Below are positions 11,166 through 23,700 of a stretch of 64,000 nt of DNA, piece after piece (position 1 is the first letter of the stretch; the number at the start of each line of letters is the position of its first letter). The stretch is taken from assembly GCA_948470475.1 (NCBI GenBank), contig OX419337.1, positions 32,682,372 to 32,746,371 of the forward strand, given 5' to 3'. The notes beneath the pieces are model-generated. The model saw only the letters and a list, made by a program, of their open reading frames with translations. It was not told the origin of the DNA and searched no databases. The position numbers were made by a program, and so were the translations under genes. Source of the DNA: Galaxea fascicularis (lineage: Eukaryota; Cnidaria; Anthozoa; Scleractinia; Euphylliidae).

Positions 11166-14100
11166 ATGTTCAGCATGTTCAAAGGAGAGATATCAAATAC
11201 TGTATTTCTCCTTTATTTGATATCTTATAACCCCTGTAACTGTTTCAACGAGCCTCCAGCAGGGCATTTGAAGGCGTTCGGTCAGCATAGAGACCCCGAT
11301 GTTGTTACAGATGAACTCGAGATTGTCCCGCTTCCGTCAGAGTTTTGGGAAAAATACGTGTCCAAACAACGACCTGTTGTGTTTAGGGGGGCTGCTAAAC
11401 AATCCAGGTAACTTCCAGTTAGGTGTTTATAATAACTGTTGTCCTAAAGACGAAGTTAAACGTCTGCCATAGTGTGGAAACCTGGTATCCTGAGGAAGAG
11501 GGAAAACGAGAAAACGTCTGCTATTCTTTATTTTATTTATTACAATCTATAGTTAAAAGACCAAAGGATAATTTAAATTACGGGTAGGGTCAATTGAAAG
11601 CCTAAAGTTTTCTGGTTTTGCTTTCCGCTACTGACTAACAAAAACTGTTCAATTTGGAGAAACAGTTACTAAAGTTTCTTGGCCGTGGCCCAGGACTGGA
11701 AACTCACGCTCTAAAGCTTATATATATAATGAAGGTTGCTAAATCTAAGCTTATATTTTTTTTACTCGGCAATTTTCTCAGGTGTTTATCTTAAAAGAAG
11801 TAAAATTAACCTTTAAGTCGAGTTTTCAAGAAAATACAGTTTATTTATGCTACATTTGAATTAAGTAATTAATTTTCTTGACGACTTTCAAGATGTTAAA
11901 ACAACAGACTGATTTGCCCAAGGGCTGCATGCAGCAGCTGCAGTGTTCAGAATTGACACGTATCAACGTGGTGTTGGTAAAAGGAACAACTGTGGAATGC
12001 AAAACAAATCATTAGCATTTGTTTTGGAAAAATGAGGTTTTTGAATATATTTTGAAGCATGATCTGTGGTTTATGATATTTTGAAGGAGCTCCATTTTTA
12101 AAGAATTTTTATTAAGTTGTCATTATCAAGATAGTTTTTTGTTTCTTTGTCAAAAGTCACTACTTTCAGGCTTTTCTGCTCCCCTTTCAGGTCTGTTAAT
12201 TGATCCTAGAGTCATGAAAAAGAGCTCTGACTGATTTTGTTTTTTTTATCCATGGTGATTATTAACCATGGAGTGAAATAAAAAGTTTTGAAGACTGTCA
12301 GTTCAATGTGTACTTGATAAATTTATTTATTAATAAGCAATTTATTCTAGAAATTTGGTTAAAAGGTGTTGAAAAACACCTTTTTGCCAAGCATGAACCG
12401 TTATTGGTACTTAGCAGGTAGACTTTGGTAATTTAAGATGTAATAACACTACACAAATTGTTGTAATATTATCCTAACAGTAGCAATTTTGTACTAATCC
12501 ACTAAATACATAAAGCTTTTAAGTCTTTTTTTATCTAATTTTTGTCAGGTGGGCATAATTATTTCATCATGACATTTCAAAGGGCCAGAAAGTCTTTTTT
12601 AATTTTTCAAATTAATTTCTCGTTTTTGATGTGATTGCTTATTGAGCATGCATTTGTGTTACTTGGGCTCTTTTAAACCGGCAGCAGTGAAAAAGAGACA
12701 GAAATAATTGTATGCTTTACAATAATTGGCTGAAAACTTATGTAAAAGTTGACAGAGCCTAAGAATGGATACATCAGTATCAAGAATCTTGTGGGGAGAT
12801 TGAAGTCAGGGATCAGAGGAGGGCTGCACATGAAGAAGTAGATGTCAATGATACCAAATTGCTGTGCCTCTACAAAATTGTAGACTTTTAGGGCAGGTTT
12901 TCACTAGCGCATAAGCACAAGCATAAACATAAACATAAGTGCTCTCAAAAACATAAGAAGAACAAACCCACTTATTTGTCTTATGCTGTTTTTACCAGAC
13001 ATAAGCATAAGCATAAGCACAAGAAGAACGAAACTGTTTGTTTTTTTTGTGCTTATGCTTATGTCGACCATGTTACTGGTGAAAACAGCATAAGACAAAT
13101 AAGTGGGTTCATTCGCAATTCTTCTTATGTTTCTGCTTATGCTTATGCCGCTACTGTTTTCATTTGCACTTTTATGGCACCTCTTCAGTGAGGCCTTCCT
13201 CTCCTTCAAGACATAGTAAATGCTAAGAAATTTGTCATAGCCTGACAATAACATATTCTGTTTCATCAGTACTTGAGGCATGTTCTATTCATCTTGCTAA
13301 GTCAAGCAATGAGAGCATGCCTCTCTTGTTCTGCCATTGCAATGAGAGAGAGAATGAAAGGGTCAGCCTCGGTGTAAAAACTTGATGAGGTTTTCTTTGT
13401 TTTATGAGGTATTGTTTTCATGTACGCTATTGTTTATAATGTTTTGTTCTCTTTGTTTTACGTCACTTGTGAGCTTCACAGGTTTTTACACCGAAGATGA
13501 GCCGAATGAAAAGGGTCGTGGAAAAATCAAACTAGTTTCCAATCCCCTTGTTCGAGACAAATTTTGGTAAAAGATGAATTTGCAGGTTGATAAATTCAGC
13601 TGTTTGCTGAATTCAGGGAAGGGTCATTTCGACTAAGAGGTGAAATTGTGATACATCAAATTTCACTAAGTAACAAATTCACTTGTCTGAATGTTGACCC
13701 TAATAAAGAGGAATTTAGGTATAACATGAATTTGCAGTGCAATAAATTCAGCTATTTGCTGAATTCAAGGAATAATCAATTTGGCTAAGAGATGAAATTG
13801 AGATACAACAAATTTCACTAAGTGAAGAATTCACTTGTCTGAATTTTGACCCTAATAAAGTGCCATACACTTTTGTTTATGCTTGTGCTTATGCGCTAGT
13901 GAAAACCAGCCTTTACTGAACAATATCTCTTCACTCACTTGACAGTATACTGGGGCTTATTATTCCACTATTATGTCATTTTACCACATAAGGTCAAGAG
14001 AAGGCGAAAAATATGAGGCCGTAATACACTAGTGTCCTAGTTTAGCTGGTTTACCACAGGGCGAATACTGGTGGATGAAGGAGCAATTATACCCGATACT

Positions 14101-14374
14101 TTCTGGATTTTTAGACTGCTTGATTATCATTTTTGAAGGAAAATTAATTGTATAAAGCCTTCCTTTTTTAGTGAAAGAGTTGTTTTCGATGCCTGAAATG
14201 ACCAAAAACTAGTACAATGCCAATCACATGCCAATCACCTGTCATTTTACCATTCCGTTTTATCCAATCAAATAAAGAGCATTTAACTGGCTTTCGTGTT
14301 GTTTACGTCATTCACACAGACAGAATCAGGATGTTTTGGATACTCTTACCAGAAAATAGGAGCCAAAATAACAA

Positions 14375-14407
<33 letters not shown>

Positions 14408-14679
14408 TAATGGTTTGACATATAATAGCTGCAAAGATTTTGTTCATTGTTAACGTCATTTTCACAGACGGAATGAGGGTGTTTCTGAATACTCTTACCA
14501 AAAAAATAGAAGCCAATAATATTATTGCAAAATAACAAATTTTTTTGCAGTGGAATAATAAACCTCTTATTCAATGGTTTAGCATATAATACGAGCAGAC
14601 ATTTTGCTCATTGCTCATATTTTTTCTCGCCTTTGCGGGGCTCGGAAAAATACTATGCAACTCGCAAAATATTTGCACA

Positions 14680-14710
<31 letters not shown>

Positions 14711-17700
14711 TGTAGTGCATGTAGTATTCCATCTGGAGGGAGAACCAGTTGGAGTGGAATTTACCCTCACTGTTGTGACCCATTTGTGACTTCAGTTGAC
14801 CTTTACAATGGGTGTATGTTTTGCTGGCTGTGTTGATTGAGAAGCAAAGTGAAGCTGCAGGCCACTTATTACAGTATAAAGAGAACATCATGGGCACTGG
14901 ATAAGTTACAGTTGATACAATGCTGCTTTTCCTGTTTATTAATTTTACTTAAAGCCTGTAATGGACTATACAGAGTGTGGACACTGTTTAGAACCAGGCA
15001 AGACTGCATGGTCTTTTACCTCTCCTTGTTGAGATGCAAACTCTATAATAATGTTATTATGTACAAGCAATTCATGCCATACCCAGACAATTCATGGGCA
15101 CTGTCTATGTCTAGCAATTAAAGCTATCTGCCTCAATGATGTGTGGTGGGCACAGCCCAACTTAAGATGTCCATTTTAGAGAGCTAGGTTTCATAATGAA
15201 ACAGTTGATTATAGAAAGCTTGAAGAAAAAGGGTTATGTTCAAGCTGGGACATTGGAGCTGGGGTGTACATGTTTTGGTTTTTACACATCTCTTTTTTTT
15301 TTTATCTAAGGGCATATGAACTGTGGACAGAGGAATTCCTATTTTTGGAATATGGAAATCTCACTGTGCGACTTGAGTCACGAGCTGAAAGTAATCATAG
15401 GATACCTGTTGGTGAACATGGAATTCTTGGACGAGACACTGTGAGGCATTTCATAAAAAACTACCAGAATGTAGATGCGTATGTCATTTCTCAGATTCCA
15501 CAGCCAATGGAAAAAGATATTGGAATACCCCCTTGTCTGAGGTAATGGCAAAAATCTGTATACCATTCCAAATGCCATATTATATTGTTATGCATGGGAA
15601 GCAAGTATTTATTCACTTTTCTTTGATTATATTTAGCAGCACATTGTCAGCACAGTTATATGCATGTACACTTGATTGAAAAGACACAATTCCAGGGCCT
15701 GGTGGAAAAAAGGGCGAAGTGAAGATCACAAATAAGAAGCAATCTTTCAAAACATTTAACGATAAAAAGCTACAATAAAAGTTTTTTAAAAACAATGACA
15801 TTTCAACGTTGAGCTAATGTCATTATCAAGTCAAAATGATGTGATGATAAAATGTATAAATATCAAGTAAAACAATAGAACAATCATGTACGGAATCAAA
15901 GTGTTGGAATGTTTTTTCAAGCAAAACGTTTCGCATGTATGGAATAAATTCTTGGCAATTGGAAAACATTTCTTGGAAGCCCATGGGGTTACAAGCCTCC
16001 TCAAGTAAAGCCAGTGTCGGATACTATGAAAATGTTAAGGAAAATTTGATTGCCTGATCATCTAAGCAGTATGAGAATTGCTTTTTATCAAGGAATGTAA
16101 TCCAAGTTTAAACACAAACTGATTTCATCTGTGTGAAACGTTTTGCTTGAAATAACGTTTCAATACTTTGATTCCTTATGTGATTGTTCTATTGTTTTAC
16201 TTAGTATTTTTTAAAAAAATTATAAATGTGGAGGTGGAGTCTGCCTTGGCATAAAGTGCTCAATGCTGTGGTAGCAGTGCTAAGTATACATAAGTTGGAG
16301 GATTAAAGAGGACGCATGCATTGATTGTCTGTGACTGAGTTTTGTGCCTAATTCTTGGTGGTCATGCCTTTCAGTCAGCAGCTCCTAAACTGTGGAATAA
16401 CCTTCCGGATGAGATCCAAAACATTCACAGTCTCACATCTTAAACAAGCTCTTAAAATGTACTTTGCTATTTAGTTAGTTTTTAATTGACTGAATTGTAC
16501 ATAGTGTTTTTTACTCTTAAGGCTTAAATATTGTTTTAATTCCATTCTTGGTTCACATTCAGATGTTACTTTTCTCACATTCTTAGCTGTTTTCTATTAT
16601 TTGTAATGGGCTTATTTTCTACATGTATGCTATATGTGCAATAATAAGCTTTACATTATTTTATTTTATTATTTTATAATATATTTTTAAAAAATATTTT
16701 ATCATAGTGTTTTACCGTGAAGTGACGATTTGGCCTATAATCTCAAGATCCTTGGAATTCACTCTTGTTTGGCCTACAGACTGGTTATCATGGCAGAAAT
16801 GTAGGTCTGCAGAACTTTTTTTTTTAGTTGAAGGCCTGAATTTGGAAAATTAGCATTGATAATAACTTTTGCTGAAACCAAACAAAGGAAATCATCCATG
16901 CATCAGATCCTTTTTGTTCTGTTTCTTAAGTTTTTAGAAAAAGTCGTATATTAATTCAACAAAGTCTAGCCTTAAAACCACAAAATAAATAACAATCTGT
17001 GTTTCTAACCAACTGCATGATAATTAGTCTGTAGGCTAAAGAACTGCTAATTTCAGGAAACTTGATATTTTAGGCCAAATCTTCACTTTAAGGACGTTCG
17101 CGCTTAAATTGCTCTTGCACATCCCTACTGCACATGAAATCCATGTCACAAGGTCATGCCATGTCAGCCATTTGAGTGCATGCGCTGAGGAAGAAAGCTA
17201 AGCATGTAAAAGGATGGTGGACTTCTACCTTTCTTTCCAGAAACAGATTTTATTTACAATTAATATTGTCTCCACATTGTCCAAAAATGAACAAAAAATC
17301 AATGTGGAAAGTTAAAAAATTTCAAGATACTGTATCTGTCTAGGAGCATGAAACTGTGGTCGCTAAATGTGAACTTGTTCTTTAAGGAACCTCACCAGTT
17401 GCCTAAATTCACTTAATAGGTCCACTTAAACAATATTTGGCAGAGAACATTTCACTTCAAAGACTTAATTGCAATATTTTTGGGCTTACAGACACTGTGG
17501 CCATATTCGCTAACAAAGTTCGACTTTTTCAGATTAAGGGTTTTGTTCTGGGCATGTTCTCTCCAAAACAAAGTTTGTGACGCCCCCTCCCCCTAATTCT
17601 TAATTCTAAGTGGAGATGGCTAGTAGTGGATATTTACCAAGCCACAAAGGAAGCGGCAAGGCAAATATCAACCACTAGCCACCAACACTGAGATGAATAG

Positions 17701-20700
17701 TTGTTTTAGTATATACTAAAAACAGTGAGATAATATAGCACAAAAAGATAATTTTAACTCATTTATTCCTGCAAAGATTACAACATTTTCAGGCGCAAAT
17801 TCCGTGCAAATTGCTAAGAGGTGAATAGCACAGGATATCCAGAGTTTGGGTAGCCAATCAGCATGCGTGTTCAATGCTATCCACTGTTTTAGTATAATAT
17901 ACTAATGGGTGTTATTGATTAGAATTTTTATGTTTACGTGATAGTTGGTGAATCACCTTTGAAACATGTAATAGGTACAAACAGATGATAGGTTAAACAC
18001 ATGTGACATTTTCTGAACCCTGCAGGTGTGGTTCATTTTCTGAAGCCATTCAAGAAGTCCATCTGTTTCTGTCAGCACGTGGCGGCCAAACCAAACTTCA
18101 CCAAGATCCATATAATAACATACATTGCATATTTAATGGTACTAAAGATTGGCTTCTCGTTCACCCAGATCAAACAGATCTTGTATACATGTCTGCAGAT
18201 TCTGAGTTTGAATGGGGTGGATACTCTGAGGTTGACATCGATTCTGTGGATCTGGAAATGTTTCCAAAAATTAGGGATGTTCATTTTTCCAAAGTGACAA
18301 TGAACAAGGGCGACTGTATCTTTATGCCAGGAGGTGAGGCAATTTTCTACGTACCTACTTGTATGTGTAGGCTACAGTGTACATCCCTCTTGTAGAATTC
18401 TGGGTCAGGTTCTTGAATCTGAAAATTGGTGAATAGAAAGGCTTTTCAGTCCTTAATATGATGTTTCACATCAAGATAATGTCAAATGAATTTTATCAAA
18501 AGGTCATGAACATCCACAAAACTTCGCATCAAATATTGAACATAGCTTTAAAGGTGATTAGGAGTCGGTAGGCTAAGATTGTATGCTACCTGTGAGGTTT
18601 TGTATTATGCCGTTGTTTATTTTTGTTTTTGCTGTTTCTGCTGTTTGTTTTGACTAGTAAATTAATAGTTAAACTTTTTGTTTCTAAATACAGGATACTG
18701 GCATCAAGTCCGCTCTTGGGGATATATGAATTCAGCAGTGTCCATTTGGTTCTCACAGTTAAAGCATTTCACAAATCAAGACTGCAACAAAGTAGAAATT
18801 TCCTTTACACCTATGGACCAGGTGATGGTCCTTTGGCGGTACTCTGGATATGGTAGCCTGACTCAAGGGCATATGGATATTCACATTGTTAAACGATTTC
18901 TATTGACATTAGCTGATGGCGAAGGAAAGATCTGGCTAGACAACTTTGTAGCAAAGTACTTTAAAAGTGAAAGTGACCACAAGAGAGATTTAATGAGGGA
19001 ACTTGAACAGGAAATGGCAAGAGGGGTAGGTAGTTGGGAAGTGTTTGAATCTGAGTCACAGTAAGGTCCTTCCAAACAGGAAGAACGGTAGATCTAATCC
19101 GGAGGTCGTGGGTTCGATTCCCACCGAGGTCATAAGAATTTTTTCTTTGCCTCGTGTGGTTCCCTGATACCCTTTACTAGGGCTAACGCCCAGTGGGTTT
19201 TTCATGGGTTTCTAGTAGCACTTTAATTTACACTTCAGAGTTAATTCTCTGTTCCACCCCTTCCAAACAGGAACCTTTATTATTTTTCACAATGTAAAAG
19301 GCTATATTCGCCCCATCTTGAGAGGGAGTGGTTGCCTGAATAACTGATAAGTTAAAAGGGGCAGGCAGTCTTTTCTCATTCACCGGCTCATTAATAAGCA
19401 TGACTACTGTACTGTATGAAGCCACTCAACACCCTACTCTACCATTTAAACAACCTGTTTTACCAACATGTACAATGCATGAATGTTTGCTGTTTGTGAG
19501 TGTACAGTACTACACTAGTGGCTGGATAGGGAAACAGGGTGTTTTAAGTAGATATACATTTGTATTGTTACATTTGTATCCGCCTGCTTCCTAACTATGT
19601 CACTCTGGTGCAAACATTTTGACATACTTGAATTGATTCCTGTTCTCCTTTGGAAGATCATAGGGTCTTTGTCTCATGTCCTCCACCCCATTCTGCCCTT
19701 GACAGCATCTTTCCAGGTGGCAAAACCCATCTCCTGTCTCTCTTTCTATAGTCCACCTTCATGTCTTCTTTGGTACCCCCCTAGATGCTCAGAATATCCC
19801 CCATGCAATGCCATCTCCAACCTCCGACCTACTCTCTGATGGTGGAAGTCCTAGCTCATCTCCTCCCCTCTGTATTCGTGACCCTCATTGGCCAGTATAT
19901 TGTGAGAACCCTCCACAAACTCATCTCTCAAACTCATCTCTCCTGATCATCCTCCAAGTCTAACAGTTGTTGCTCAGTTTACTATTTCCAGATCTTGGCC
20001 ATCTTGTTGAATGTTCCTTGGGCTTTCCCTAAGGTGGCCTGGATGCCATCTTCAGCCTCTCTGTGATTGGTTATTCTTGCCCCTATTTAGCCTAAGCTGT
20101 CCACTTCTTGCACAGCTGTTAGACTTGGACTACAGCTACATTAATTTGGTGTTGTTTGCATTGATCCTTGTGAGTTTGGTTTTCTTGGTGCTGATCTTCA
20201 GGCCCATTCCTTTCCTACTTCCATTCAGGTGATTTATGTTCCTTTGGATCTGTGTGAATGTACTTGACATGAGCATCAGGTCATCCACAAAGTCTAGTGC
20301 CTCTATTGTGGGCATCATCTTCCACCTGATGCCTGTCCCCTCATGATCAACTGTCCTCCTCATCACCCAGTTCATCAGCAGAAGAAACAGGAACCCCGAC
20401 ATGTTGCAATGTTGTTGGACTCTTGACTTCACCTCAAACCAGTCTGTTCTTCCATTGCTATCACCCACCACACATGTGCAGTTGGTGTACATTGCTTGCA
20501 CAATTCTCATAACCTTCGATGGTTTTCTGTAGCTTCTCATGACCTACCATAGTGTTTTCTCTGTGTACTGTCAAAGAGCTTCCCGCACCCACAAAGCACA
20601 GGTAGAGGCAAGAGTTTCCACTCAACTGCTCACTCTACGGTGTTTGTGAATACAAGGATCTGTTCTGTTGTACTCCTGCCTTCTCTGAACCCATCCCAGC

Positions 20701-23700
20701 AACAATCCTCCCATTCAGAACTCTGCCAATCTCCTTGGCTGCAGCTGTCATGAGAGTGATGTCTCTTCATTTTCCACAGTTCATCATTATCAGGAATTAC
20801 CCCCCTTGGGTAGTTTGGCATTAAGGCCTCTGGGCAGTCCTCTAAACCACTTTGTTCCTCCCATAATTATTGTGTTGAATAAATCAAGCAGAACATCTAC
20901 TGTGGTGTCACTGTTGTTCTTCAGTTGGTCTGCTGTGATGCCATCTGTACCTGGCACATTGCTCTTTGTGTCCTTCAGTGGACTGTGGATCTAACCTCTT
21001 GTTATCTCTCCCGTGTTAATAAGGAGGTTAAGAAACGAGGATGGCAACGGCAATGAGAATGAGATTTAAAAATATAACTTCTCTTTTTTGTAACTCTTTT
21101 GCAATCATTCCAATGTGTTTAACGTAGAAAATACTGGCAAACTCAACAGGAACTAAGTTAGTATGAACGACGTCAAAGTAAGGAAAAAGAAAGAAGATTT
21201 TGTCATCATACGCTCACATTCTTGTGAAAACCTAAAATTTGGTCATTTCATGTTTTGCAGAGGATGGTAATTGTAACGAAATGTACCAAACTGTAAAACG
21301 CACGTGTGCAGAGTGATTGTTTTTGCTCATTAAGCCCATTCTTTTGTGGTGTTCCCGTTGCCGTGGCAGTCCTCCTTTCTTAAACTCCCTATAATGCTGT
21401 TGTTCACCTCATCTGTCTCATCTACCTAAGTACATGTAGATACTTCAGGAACTGGTCTGTTGTTCAGAACCTCCACAAAGTTCTCTTGCTATCTGACTTT
21501 GACCTCGTTTTCCTTGGTCAGCAGCCTCCCTTCTTCTCTCTTCACCACAGTATAGCTGTCACTATGTATTTGGAGTACAATCTGATTGCTCACTGGTCTC
21601 CAGATGTTATTAGAGCTACTTTGCTGATGTCTTACATGGTCCTCATGTTCCAGCATCCACTCCTGTGTTCAGTTTTGAGACACAGTCCATGAGCTGTCTT
21701 GAGCTTTCACCCATTTCTAGCATTCTGACAGTGTCCCATGTGATGAGGTTGTCCTCTGGAGTCAGGCAGGTCATCGTACTTGATCCAGTGTTGTCTGTCC
21801 TTGACGAGCCACTGGATGCAAGGTGATCGGCCCTGTGACCAACTTTGAATAGAGGGAACTGGATGTTTTTCTTCCCTCAGTTAGTTTCCTTGCTGGGCTA
21901 ACAGGTATTACCCATCATATTTTGGTTAGACATTTTCTGCTTAGATATGCTGCCTCCCATGGCTAATAAGCTTTAGGGGCTTCACAGTTAGGAATGGGCA
22001 ATGGGCAAGTTGTCTTTCTTGCTACATGCACACTGAGACAGTCCACGAAGACTACCATATCGTAATCAAGTCAGATTTTGAGTTTGCGTAATAGTCGGTC
22101 AGTGGGATCAATGGGTTAATTATGCTAATCAACAATGACCTTGAGGTTTCTATTGGCTGGTACTTTGAAAGGTTCAGATAAAGTCAGTGATGGGTGCTAA
22201 AACTTGAAGTTTTGGCTCAAATAGTGTTTCAACTGTTAACGTATTTCTATTTGTAGTTGGTTGCCTACCTTGACCCCAATGGTAAAGGCTACATCACAAA
22301 AGAATATGTACAGAATCTTACTATTGATCAAATGAAACAAATCTTGCTATTTGTTGACCCAAATGATGTGTCAAACACTGAAGAACTTGAATACAGCCAC
22401 ATTGATGGTGGTGAAATTGAGTAAGTGGTAATTCAGTGAAATAGTCAATCAACATTAGTCAGCCAGTCAGTCAGTCATTTGGTTAATGAAACAGTCAAAC
22501 GAAACTGGTCATGTTACAGCTCTCGTAAGGTCGCACATGATTGGCTTGCTACCCTTCAGGTAAACAAAAGAACAAACAGGACAAACAATGGACCCTAGCT
22601 CTAAAACAGCAGAGGTGCAACACTTTACCTGCCAATAAAATTCAGAGCTTACAGGAGCTGCTAGACTTGCCAGTCAGACAGCAGTCAGTCAGTCCCAGTA
22701 TCTTTTTTCTGTTGATTTGTGTCTACCTCAACTGTTACATGTTGGTCATTGAGTCACTTTGGAAGTCACTCCTTTGATTATTAAATAATGTACTCCACCA
22801 GTCAAAAAACCAATCAATGTAGTTTGATATCCAGTCAATTAGGGCATCCTAAAATGTTCAATAATGGAGAGGAGTTGCTGATCGGCCAGTCTGTCTGGCA
22901 TTCATTCATTCATTCATTCATTCATTCATTCATTCATTCATTCATTCATTCAGTCAGTCAGTCAGTCAGTCAGTCAGTCAGTCAGTCAGTCAGTCAGTCA
23001 ACAGGTTATTTAGTAAATTGACAACCGTGAGGAGAGTCAGTCAGTCAGGCAGGCGAGTGGACGTAGTCAGTCCGTCAGATAGGCAGATAGTCCATCAGGC
23101 GGCCAGGCAGGCCAGCCAGCCAGCCAGCGGGCGGGCAGGTGGATGGGTAGTCAGTCAGCCAGTACGTTTTCCTGTCTGTCTGTCTTTCGGTTCCTCCAAT
23201 CAATCATGAAGCTCACCTAGTCAGTCATTGAACTCTTCTGCATACCAGCCACATGATTCCTTTCGTCAGCAACAGTACTCGAGGTAGCCTATCGATTTGC
23301 CAGTTATGCAATCGCTGAAACAGTCAACCAGTTAATCGTCACCATAAAGTTAAGTTTACTTTTAAGATTTATTTTAATTTCATAGTGACCTACTGCTTCA
23401 CTGTTTTTAGAGATTTGTTGGTACGGTGCTATGATAGCAGAGGAATCTTTGATAAAGACAAATTCATGTCAAGTTACATTGAGGTAAACCATGAGAACGA
23501 ATGGATCAGTTCTAATAAGCATTATCTTCACATATAAATACCATTAATGTACAAAAAAACTGCTACCTTAAGTGTTGCCTTGTTGAACCTCTTGGAGTAA
23601 CAACTGTTGTTTAAGCAAACAGAAGTGAAAGATTCTAAATTTTGTGTTCAAAGGTAAAGCTTCTTTTATGGATCCCCTAAGAAAAGACGCTCGGTGTTGG

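Noticed and set aside
12904..13281. Protein-coding ORFs with His/Lys and Tyr/Ala runs
   Set aside because: They are translations of CATAAG-type repeats inside a TIR element.
22788..23209. Repetitive Ser/Phe/His and Ser/Gln ORFs or a CRISPR-like array
   Set aside because: Simple (ATTC)n/(AGTC)n microsatellite in an intron; no spacers, eukaryotic context.
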